Positions 1 to 7,297 of a DNA stretch of 11,361 nucleotides are shown one piece after another. The notes under the pieces were generated by a model. It searched no databases and was not told the origin of the DNA. It saw only the letters and a list, made by a program, of their open reading frames with translations. The stretch spans positions 1 to 11,361 of the forward strand of contig JAAMPI010001691.1 in NCBI GenBank assembly GCA_013054445.1. Direction: 5' to 3'. The position numbers were made by a program, and so were the translations under genes. The DNA is from Cudoniella acicularis. Lineage: Eukaryota > Ascomycota > Leotiomycetes > Helotiales > Helotiaceae. Position 1 is the first letter of the stretch; each line of letters starts with the position of its first letter.

Positions 1-2
1 AT

Positions 3-2551
3 CTCGAGAAACGACGGGAAATATTTCACGAATTCCTTTACTACGCCTTCGATTCAATGCTTATCCCCCTCATTCGCGCAAACTTCCATGTCACAGAATC
101 CAATATTCACCGATACCGGCTCTTTTATTTCCGGCACGATGTCTGGCGTACTCTCACTGAGCCTGCTATCACCAAATTGAAGCTCACTATGTTTGAAGAA
201 ATGAAATTAGACCAGGCTCAAAAACTACTGCAATCACGAAAATTGGGCTTCAGTCAAGTGAGATTGCTGCCGAAAGAGACCGGCGTCAGGCCAATCATGA
301 ATCTGCGTCGCCGAACTATCATGAAGGGTTCAAAGAATAAGCTGGGTAGTAGTATTAATTCCGTACTGGCTCCAGTATACAATGTTTTCACATATGAGAA
401 GGTAAGTTTTATTGTTTCAATTTCTTATCTAGGTATATCTGACACTTCTAGACTGCGAATCCTAATCGTCTTGGATCTACTCTATTCTCAGTCGGAGATT
501 TGTACACCAAATTGAAAGCATTCAAGTCCCAACTTCTGGACCCCTCTCAACCCCTATTCTTCGTAAAGGTTGATGTGCAAGCAGCATTTGATACGATTCC
601 GCAAGCAGCAGTTGTTAAATTGATGGCTTCTTTGCCCTCACAGGCCGAGTATTGTATTTCGAAACATGTGGAAATTAAACCAGGAGAGAATTATCGTGAA
701 GACTTGCATGGGCAGCCAAAAACCAAACCAATGCGCAAGTGGGCATCTCTTGCGAAAAGCCCCGACGATTTCCAAAGTTTCGACGAGCAACTTGAGTCCG
801 AACTCGCTATTGGGAAGAAGAACACCATTTTCATAGAGAACGTTGTAAGCCAGTTTCGAGACACTGATGAGTTGCTGAACCTTCTGGCCGAGCATGTACA
901 GCGGAACATGGTCAAGATCGGGAAGAAATTCTACAGACAGAAAGAAGGAATTCCTCAAGGATCCGTCCTCTCTTCGCTGTTGTGCAATTATTTCTACGCA
1001 GATCTCGAGGCGCGACATCTCGGGTTTCTTCAAGCTGAAGATAGTCTTCTCCTCCGACTCATCGACGATTTCCTTCTTATTACCACCGATCGTTCTCATG
1101 CAAAGCAGTTTCTTCAAACCATGCACGATGGTTTACCTAAATACGGCGTGCGCGTCAATCCGGACAAAACCCTAGTTAACTTCGAAGCTACGATCAATAA
1201 CAAGAAAGTAGCCCGACTGGTGGGAAGTCCCAGCTTCCCATACTGCGGAAGTTTCATCGATATACGTACACTAAATATTGCCCGGGACCGGGAGAGGCGA
1301 AAGGATCTGGGTATGTTTTTTTTTGCGCGCAACTGCTGAAGATGTGGCTGACATGAATAAAAGCAATCGCTGACTCTTTGACCGTGGAATTTTCGAGGAT
1401 GCCGGGGAAGACGTTTCACCGGAAAATTTTAAGTGAGTTCGGATTATTTCGCATGTCCCTTGATTTCGCTATGCAGATGCATGGCTACTTTTGTGCTGCA
1501 ACATTTCCGGAGTATGACGAACATCATCACTCCTTGCTATATATTTCCGTTTAAGTAATTTCCTGGCACATACGACCATAGACTGAGGAGAATTGGGCAT
1601 CCCGTCCGCTCTGCCATACACAAGCCTCAGATCGGCAGATTAGTAGTTGGGTGGGTGACCACCAGCGAATACCTGCTGTTGTATGTTTTTTTTGCCTTTT
1701 TTGTGGAGTTGGTTTTGGGGGTTGTGGTTGGCCAGAGCGGGTAAGAGGTTGTTCCGCAAGAGAATCCGTCTGTCAAGTGCCGTGGGTAATATTGCTTTCT
1801 TGGGCAAAGCAACTCTTTCTTACCTTTTTTCTCTCGAATCGGAGAATTTGCAATGTTGAATGTTTTATATATATTTTTTTGTTTTACACGTCTTCCGACA
1901 TTGCGCAGATCTGCGTTAGATAGACAGTATGAGAGAGAGGAGATGAGTTTGCTTTTGCGTTGCTGGGAAATATGCTGATCCTCTTCGAAAGATGCTTTCA
2001 AGATCCAGTCGCACGCAATGTTCCTCGACACTTCGTTTAACTCGTTGTCAACGGTTCTCTCGAATATACATACTGCATTCATTGAAACGGCCACGAAAAT
2101 GTGGACATATGCTCGTTGTTTGCCTGCAGGAAAGCAACCAGGGACGAAGCTGCTCATCAGTGAGTTTCCTTTCTTCCCCCTACACCGTATGTTATCTAAC
2201 ACAACCAGAAACAATTTCCGATTTAATCGAGTTGGCATTTGTTTTAATGAAGAGCAAGGCAAAGAACAAGAAGAATGTAGGTTACAAGTGCGCAGTGTCA
2301 AAGGTACAAGTCGAGTGGTAAGTTTGATCCTCCGCCCCCAACTACCAATCAGGAAGTTGATTTTGTTTCCCCTCCCTAGGCTTGCCACAAACGCGTTTCA
2401 AAATGTGCTGCAGAAGCGGCAGAGTAAGTATGCAAAGATACTCGAATGGCTTGACGTGAAAATCGAGGCGGTGAGGACGAAGGAGCGAGCGACCTGTGAT
2501 CGGATGGTGGGGATTGTCACTGCTGCCAGAGCTCATCATCAGAAGAGATGA
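3..2551 (+). CDS. TERT: Telomerase reverse transcriptase, 5'-partial (TERT catalytic subunit)
   Basis: This is the catalytic subunit of telomerase, which copies the telomerase RNA template onto chromosome ends in the nucleus. Exons: <3-401, 452-1310, 1364-1432, 1992-2159, 2209-2317, 2380-2551. They join in frame to 591 codons plus TGA; the N-terminal TEN region and most of the RNA-binding domain lie left of the window. Seen in order: motif T (RLFYFRHDVW near 115-146), motif 1 (SQVRLLPK) and motif 2 (GVRPIMNLRR) within 243-313, motif A (FVKVDVQAAFDTIPQ, catalytic Asp at 572-574), motif B' (EGIPQGSVLSSLLCNYFY near 946-1000), motif C (LRLIDDFLLITT, Asp pair at 1064-1069), motif D (YGVRVNPDKTLVNF), motif E (PYCGSFIDIRTLN near 1240), then the C-terminal extension (NAFKIQSHAMFLDTSFNS onward). 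KVDVxxAxDTIPQ and LIDDFLL are telomerase signatures, unlike retroelement RTs. All catalytic Asp residues are present and no frame break is seen, so the gene looks functional. The odd part is the 559-nt intron holding a 5S rRNA gene. Confidence 0.97.
402..451 (+). other. TERT intron (50 nt)
   Basis: Donor GTAAGT at 402, branch-like CTGAC at 439-443, acceptor TAG ending at 451. Phase 0. Removing it joins FTYEK to TANPNRLGSTLFSVGD, which continues the RT fingers/palm region between motif 2 and motif A. Confidence 0.93.
1311..1363 (+). other. TERT intron (53 nt) with T9 run after the donor
   Basis: Donor GTATGT at 1311 followed by nine T residues (1316-1324), CTGAC branch near 1348-1352, acceptor AAG ending at 1363. 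Phase 1; the split codon becomes GCA. It joins the end of motif E (RDRERRKDL) to AIADSLTVEFSRMPGKTFHRKIL. Confidence 0.9.
1538..1544 (+). promoter_or_regulatory. TATA element of the 5S rRNA gene
   Basis: TATATAT spans -30 to -24 relative to the first base of the 5S gene. In Neurospora crassa, 5S transcription is known to need a TATA box at about this distance together with internal elements, so placement supports an active Pol III promoter. Confidence 0.75.
1568..1686 (+). rRNA. 5S ribosomal RNA gene, intron-nested
   Basis: A complete 5S rRNA of about 119 nt, transcribed by RNA polymerase III and assembled into the large ribosomal subunit. The 5' end ACATACGACC and the 3' end TTGTATGT close helix I. 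Helix II pairs CTGAGG (about 1583-1588) with CCTCAG (about 1625-1630). Helix III and its loop are the typical GGCA / CCCGTCCGCTC / TGCC block. Helix IV/V holds the hallmark TTAGTAGTTGGGTGGGTGAC followed by CACCAGCGAAT, and CGGCAG pairs with CTGCTG. All helices can form, so this looks like an intact gene and not a relic. Filamentous ascomycetes are known to have dispersed 5S genes with this sequence type. It runs in the same direction as the host gene, TERT. The exact 3' end may differ by one or two bases. Confidence 0.96.
1686..1693 (+). terminator. Pol III terminator of the 5S rRNA gene (T8)
   Basis: Eight consecutive T residues begin at the mature 3' end of the 5S gene. A run of this length is ample for RNA polymerase III termination; a second T run follows a few bases later. 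Confidence 0.85.
1904..1915. repeat. 12-bp perfect palindrome CGCAGATCTGCG
   Basis: A perfect self-complementary dodecamer within the long TERT intron, downstream of the 5S gene. No function is evident; it could be chance. Confidence 0.4.
2160..2208 (+). other. TERT intron (49 nt)
   Basis: Donor GTGAGT at 2160, branch CTAAC at 2196-2200, acceptor CAG ending at 2208. Phase 1; the split codon is AAA. It joins GTKLLI to KTISDLIELAFVLMKSK in the C-terminal extension. Confidence 0.9.
2318..2379 (+). other. TERT intron (62 nt)
   Basis: Donor GTAAGT at 2318, acceptor TAG ending at 2379. Phase 2; the split codon is TGG. It joins SKVQVE-W to LATNAFQNVLQKRQSKY, the last block of the TERT thumb. No strong CTNAC branch is visible, so the acceptor rests on reading frame and family resemblance. 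Confidence 0.85.
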
Positions 2552-2729
2552 GAGTGAGACACGCCGACAGCTTGGGTCATTCCCGACGATTATTCTTGGT
2601 GAAACGCGGACTCAGTTCGTCTCATGTTTCTTTACTAAGAGTCTGAGATATGCAGCTCGCCTTATCGTGAGGCATGCGGCTGAAACGTAGCAGTGACAAT
2701 GAGGTCGATTAGAGGGAAAGTTAATGAAG

Positions 2730-2737
2730 ATCACGTG
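2730..2737. promoter_or_regulatory. ATCACGTG box (Cbf1-type E-box), copy 1
   Basis: ATCACGTG matches the RTCACGTG consensus bound by Cbf1-like bHLH proteins and contains the CACGTG E-box core. It lies about 180 bp after the TERT stop and 1.3 kb before the TBC start, so its target is uncertain. Confidence 0.35.
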
Positions 2738-2928
2738 GCAGTCTTCGCAAATGTGGGATCGAGTCAGCCAACACAACAGCACTTTGTCAGGACTCAGGAG
2801 CGTCCTCTGCTCCCAGCGGCCGCCGACTTTAAACCTGAGAATAGGGCATTATTTATGCCTAACTCCTTCACTCTAAAAATATCTCGCACTCCTCTTCACA
2901 TCGTTTTCATAATAAGATAATATCTTCC

Positions 2929-2936
2929 ATCACGTG
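2929..2936. promoter_or_regulatory. ATCACGTG box (Cbf1-type E-box), copy 2
   Basis: A second exact ATCACGTG, 199 bp from the first and on the same strand register. Two identical 8-mers this close make a bound regulator more likely than a single match would. It most probably serves the downstream TBC gene. Confidence 0.38.
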
Positions 2937-3714
2937 CCGCCCCCTCCTTCCCGTTCCCCAGCCCCTTCCGCCCGCTTGCAGTTTCTTGATCTCCTAACGA
3001 TCAGCCACACCATTGTCCAAACAACGATGCCTAGCCACGTCCCGCGTCCTTCACCGCGACCGTTTTTCTGCAGAGACCGTTGACTCGTCAGTCGTGCCGG
3101 GAACAGAAAGCTTAATGGGCCAAAATCAAGAAAAACATGCTTCGCCAGCTGGATTTGCATGACGCCAACAATCCGCGACGATATGCTTCTGTACGTATAT
3201 GTAGCAGTGTGCTCCGCGCCGCCTCCTCCATTACTAGTGACGAGTTACTGCCCCCTTATCTGCCTCTCTGCCTCCCTTTTTCCCATCTCACCCCTTGGAA
3301 CTTCATGGATCGTAAACTTTTATGATTTATTACTTATTATTCATTAATGAACACCTCTGTGCACGCCCTGTCTCCTCCACCGATTCTTGTGCCTAGATTG
3401 CTGGCCGAATCAAATCTCGCGGAGGGCCGGCAGCTCCCTGTCAGTAATTTTGGGAGGCACTAATCTGGGCAATCTCACCAATCTTAGCGCGCCGTTCAGG
3501 GGCAGCTCCGGACATTTTACAGGGCAGGCTGGCAAGACTGGGCAGCAGCACCACGAAGCCACTGGAAGCAAGAATCACCGACAGAACGCTGAGAGGGACT
3601 GCCGCAGGCTGCTGTTGGCTGCGACCCAGGGCATCACACGCCAGCACTTTCTTGTTCGCTGTGCTGGCAGCTGCTGCAAAGCATTTGCCAGCTTGCTCTG
3701 TTCCTGCACTCCAC

Positions 3715-3840
3715 AACCCGCCCTCCTTTTTCTTTTTCTCGACCGACGACAACAACGAATACACAGCTTCTGCAGCACCCAGGTCCCTAATAGCCCTACT
3801 CCGAATCCCCTCTCTTCCTCTCCCTACGGTCGTTATAATT
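3715..3840 (+). promoter_or_regulatory. Pyrimidine-rich stretch, likely near the TBC transcription start
   Basis: C/T-rich runs such as CCCTCCTTTTTCTTTTTCTC recur here on the + strand. CT-rich blocks just upstream of or around transcription starts are common in filamentous fungi. Inference only; the start site itself cannot be seen. Confidence 0.35.
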
Positions 3841-4065
3841 TATTATTCTTAATCCGCTTGCTCGCTCGTTGGACAATCCTAAATCCTCTCTCGCTTTTAT
3901 CGCGCGCCTCCGACGATCCTCCGTCTACCGTCAACAGTCAATCAGGGGCGCCAAAATCCCATCCGTTCTCTGAAACAACTCAAAATCCCCTCGGGCCCTC
4001 GATCCAAACCGCCAAAATAGCTTCTTTACAAAGAACCCTCACCTCCCAATCGTCATTCTCCGAAG

Positions 4066-4074
4066 ATGCGATGA
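4066..4074 (+). promoter_or_regulatory. Two-codon upstream ORF overlapping the TBC start codon
   Basis: ATGCGATGA reads ATG CGA TGA in one frame, while the main ATG (4071-4073) starts inside it and shares AT G with the stop. The upstream ATG has A at -3; the main ATG has G at -3. This arrangement would make main-frame translation depend on leaky scanning or reinitiation, unless transcription starts downstream. Confidence 0.45.
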
Positions 4075-6289
4075 ACTTCTCGGACGATGCGGGATCTCCT
4101 GCCATGCCAGGTTCTCCGCCAGACCTCACGGGCTCGAAGTCCTCGAAGTCCTCATCTTTCCACTCCTACCAATCTGACGACAACACAATCCTCTCGGATG
4201 CTGGCCACTTCGAAGATATCGGCCTGGACGATGTATCGCGAGCAGATGCAGACATTGGCGATTTCGCAGTCAAGCCCACTCTCAACCCGTACGACTCGAG
4301 CTTTGCCAATGATCTGCGAAGGTCAGCAAAGCAGCGAAAACGAGTCCCCATGTCAGCTACGAATGGCAATCGATCGCAGCGCGAATTGACAGGTGGAAGA
4401 ACTAAACCTGCGTATCCTAGTCTACGGGGCCAAGTCCAAAGCGCAACAAATGGCTTGGGTTTAAGGCCTATTTCTAATGGTGGTGCGACGTCCCGAAGAG
4501 GATTCACCAGTCCGAGTTCACCCTCTTTACCAATAATAAAACGAAACCGAAGTACCAGTCCGAATATGCCGATGGGCCCTAAACATAACCTAACAGTTGG
4601 AGCCTTGAAAGCCAGAAGAAGTAGTTGGCAGGCAAATAGAGAACGAAAAACAATTGAGCAGTTAGAAAAGGAGTGCGACGAAGAGGATGGAGATGATGTG
4701 CCTGATGAGTGCTTCCTCGAGAATGTCCCAATCTCTCCGAGGCCGCCTCAGGAACGCAGTCGACCACCCTCCACTGCCACAAGTCCTGAACGGTCGCCCA
4801 AGGTGAAGAATGTTGGGAATGGCACATCGCCAATTCCAGCGGAACAGGGAGAGTTGAGATCACCAAAGTCCCCAAAGCCTGGTTTGAATCGCGGGACGAG
4901 TATGGGTCAATTTCCAATTAACCACGACACATTTCCAAAGCCTGGTCGAGCTAAGAGCTGGACTGTTGCGCTATCTGAATTGAGTGAGGAAGCCAAGGCA
5001 TTAACAGAAGCATTGGAGGCGCATGCAGAAGATGAGGAGCACAAAGAAACGACTCATCCCGAAAGGATAGTCTCGAAATCTGGACGAACTGCCGACAAAC
5101 CTAGAGTCAAGTCTGCATTTGCGGAACTGCCCCCGTTACGTAGGACCGATATTATGATTGACCCGCTTCCAATATCAAAGGAGAAAGAGGCAGTTTTGTC
5201 CCGGACGCGGCCTTCATGGCTCCCGCCGAAAGACCCTGCAGAAGAGAAGCGCCACTTGAAAGAATACCAACGGATGATGGCTCTGTCACTTAAGGCAGAA
5301 CAAAAGAAGGAAGCTGAACAACAGGCCAAAACTACCTGCAAGGATGATACTGTCAGTTCTTTACTGAGGATCTGGGAAGAGCATGTCCTGCCCAACTGGG
5401 ATGAAACAACTCGACAGAAGAGGACAAGGGAGTTGTGGTGGAGGGGTATAGCACCACGAAGCCGAGGAGCTGTATGGACAAAGGCGATTGGGAATGAGCT
5501 TGGTCTGTCTGACTCTTCATATACTGCAGCTCTGCGAAGAGCACAGGCTTTGGAGCAGACAATTAAGAGTGGATCACAATTGAATAAGGAAGAGTTAAAA
5601 AAGAAGGGATGGCTGGACAAAATCGAATCCGATGCTAAGAAGACATTCCCTGATCTACGAATATTTCAACCGGATGGGCCATTGCACGAGGCATTATTGG
5701 ATGTTTTGAAGGCCTACGCCATGTATAGAAGCGATGTTGGATACATGCATGGCACAAGTGTAAGTCTTCTGCGGCATGGAGATAATGATTTTACTGACAC
5801 TAAATGTAGACCATTGCGGCTATCCTGCTTCTTAACCTTCCAACTTCATCAGCCGCTTTCCAAGCTCTTTCGAATGTTCTTAATCGCCCTTTACCCCTTT
5901 CTTTCCACACCAGCGATTCGGGCGCAACATCACGAGTCTACCAACTCCTTCTCGCAACTATCTCTCACAAGTCTCCTCAACTACATAAACTCCTTAAAAA
6001 TTCCGACTTCAACCTTCCACCCGACGCTTATTTGCGTGATGTGTTCGCTGGCATGTTCACCGGCTGCTTAAGTCTCGATAACGCAACCCGTCTTTGGGAT
6101 GTCATGGTCTTCGAAGGTGACGCCGTGCTCGTCCGAGCTGGTGTCGCCTATTTACTCTCGTTAGAAAGCAAATTACTAGGGGCGCAGAGCGCAAAGGAAA
6201 TATGCGAAACTGTTCGATATGGTCTGGACAATAATTTGGGCGAAGAAGCCTGGATGCAATCTCTGAGAAGCGCCGGGAAATCAGGGTGA
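4071..6289 (+). CDS. TBC-domain protein, Rab GTPase-activating-like, atypical finger residues
   Basis: Exons 4071-5759 and 5810-6289 give 722 aa. The intron (5760-5809, 50 nt) has GTAAGT, CTGAC and TAG and is phase 0. ATG 4071 is the first ATG in this open frame, and MNFSDDAGSPAMPGSPPDL looks like a fungal N-terminus. Residues 1 to about 420 are Ser/Pro/Lys-rich and presumably disordered (many SP sites, possible kinase targets). The TBC domain starts near residue 440 (LWWRGIAPRSRGAVWTKAIGN) and runs to about 690 (LFTGC-like FTGCLSLDNATRLWDVMVFEGDA). TBC proteins normally accelerate GTP hydrolysis by Rab proteins on membranes using IxxDxxR and YxQG fingers. Here the first reads I518-D521-K524 (Lys for Arg) and the second Y558-M-H560-G (His for Gln). 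The fold looks intact, but activity by the dual-finger mechanism is doubtful. The Rab partner is unknown. Confidence 0.92.
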
Positions 6290-7297
6290 TTTCATTCAGC
6301 GGATTTGATTCTAAGGCGTAATTTAATGCGGAGTGTCACTCGTTTGCTCCGGTTTAAAAAGACTTCCATGTCAACTTATTTACTGTGGATGGCGTTCTCG
6401 GTGGATGACAGGATGGAAACAATCAAAGCAAGAAGAAACTCTGTATCCAGGGCTGGTTGGCGTTCCCTGGAACTGGGCGACTGAATGGTTGGAAAGAAGA
6501 TGCTGATTGGGCAAGTGGATGGGTGGATGTGAATGTGTATGTGAACAATTACAGACAAGTACATAGCCTCGGACTTTTTCTACATAATGTATATATGTGT
6601 ATTCTGTGCAGAGTCTCCTGCTTGCATGCGTGTCTGAATTTTCACTCCTACCCTGACGTTCTCCCAAGTGGGATACTTTATTGATTTTCACGAATGGGTG
6701 TAAATCTACTTCCTCCATTGGCTGGACAGTGAGGGGGACGGCACGCTTACAGTATGACGCTATACCGAAACTTGACCACTCATTGCTACCAACCTCGATT
6801 TCCAGCCAGCCTCGTTCCAAGGTTTTTCTTCAGCCGCAATCGTGGACATGCAACTCATCCATTTATCTCCCGCTTGTCGCCACTATTAAGTTGCTCGGTG
6901 GACGAGGGTTTGAGCTTTTTTGGATAAATGTTGTGAGCGTTGCGGGCGTTGCCAGTTGACCTACATAAATTTTTCTAATCTCTCTACTAAGCATTCGCGA
7001 GCTTCTGATTTCTGGAAGCGGAGTGCGAGGGACGGTGATAGTGTTTTACGATTGCGAAATGGTGGGAAATACTTCTTAACTAACGCTGTGATGAAAGGTG
7101 TTTATTTTTGGACGAATTTTGTTTGAACGAGTTGTTTTATTTGCTATTTATATGTTTTATATCTTCATAGTACTGACATATGAGGCCAGCCTAGCCTTAC
7201 GAATTAATAATTGCTTATTTGTTAACCCCGCCGCCGACCGCGGTCAAGAACCAGTTCCAACAAGACTTTTCGGCTCTGTTTCAAACGATAACCCACA
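6290..7297. other. Intergenic region between the TBC and NLR genes (no supported gene)
   Basis: About 1 kb. It should contain the TBC 3' UTR and the NLR promoter. Around 6515-6605 the + strand is GT-rich with TACATA/TATATATG motifs of the kind seen near fungal 3' ends. The stretch from about 7095 to 7225 is AT-rich. The open frames on either strand show no domain, no codon pattern and no convincing splice sites. No tRNA was seen. Confidence 0.7.
7236..7245. promoter_or_regulatory. Palindrome GACCGCGGTC upstream of the NLR gene
   Basis: A perfect 10-bp palindrome whose last base is 53 bp before the NLR start codon, next to a CCGCCG repeat. CCG/CGG half-sites are typical of fungal zinc-cluster regulators. 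Only the palindrome is seen; the binding idea is inference. Confidence 0.28.

Larger units (their letters stand above)
1433..1991 (+). other. Long TERT intron (559 nt) hosting a 5S rRNA gene
   Basis: Donor GTGAGT at 1433, branch CTGAT at 1975-1979, acceptor AAG ending at 1991. Phase 1: the single A of the upstream exon plus AT at 1992-1993 gives Asn, so the protein reads HRKIL-N-AFKIQSHAMFLDTS, the expected TERT sequence between the thumb start and the C-terminal extension. It is about ten times longer than the other introns of this gene. Stops in the inferred reading frame make it non-coding. It contains a proximal potential acceptor (CAG ending 1476), the 5S gene with its TATA and terminator (1538-1693), a 7-bp stem hairpin (1792-1812) and a 12-bp perfect palindrome (1904-1915). 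Confidence 0.9.
2552..4065. other. Intergenic region between TERT and the TBC gene (no supported gene)
   Basis: About 1.5 kb. Short open frames exist on both strands, but none shows a recognisable domain. It should hold the TERT 3' UTR on the left and the TBC promoter and leader on the right. Visible items are two ATCACGTG boxes, an AT-rich stretch around 3318-3350, a pyrimidine-rich stretch around 3715-3830 and a leader with no ATG on the + strand from about 3350 to 4065. No tRNA or convincing snoRNA boxes were found. Confidence 0.7.

Noticed and set aside
638..1126. Open frame of 162 codons on the minus strand
   Set aside because: It is antisense to the TERT palm region, where the plus strand encodes clear RT motifs; no domain is recognisable in it.
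1568..1693. 5S rRNA pseudogene or a 5S-derived retroelement (Cassandra-like or SINE)
   Set aside because: All helices and hallmark loops are intact and flanked by a TATA and terminator at proper distances. No primer-binding site, long terminal repeat or poly-A tail was seen. A mobile origin of the larger segment stays open and is listed as a finding.
1627..2388. Open frame of 253 codons on the minus strand across the TERT 3' end
   Set aside because: It spans the 5S gene and several TERT exons and introns in antisense, has no recognisable domain, and its openness follows from the opposite coding strand.
2640..2760. Possible C/D snoRNA-like motifs (TGAGG, CTGA) after the TERT stop
   Set aside because: No properly spaced box C and box D with a terminal stem could be found.
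2930..3160. 76-codon minus-strand frame rich in Arg/Gly/Glu
   Set aside because: It is the complement of C/T-rich promoter-like DNA and shows no domain or homology that I recognise.
3387..4070. 228-codon upstream extension of the TBC reading frame
   Set aside because: The extension contains no ATG at all (its first codon is TTG) and its composition looks like an untranslated leader. ATG 4071 is the first usable start.
6380..6820. Open frame of 146 codons on the minus strand after the TBC gene
   Set aside because: It is repetitive in His/Pro/Ser from the GT-rich plus strand, with no domain, no splice pattern and no supporting context.
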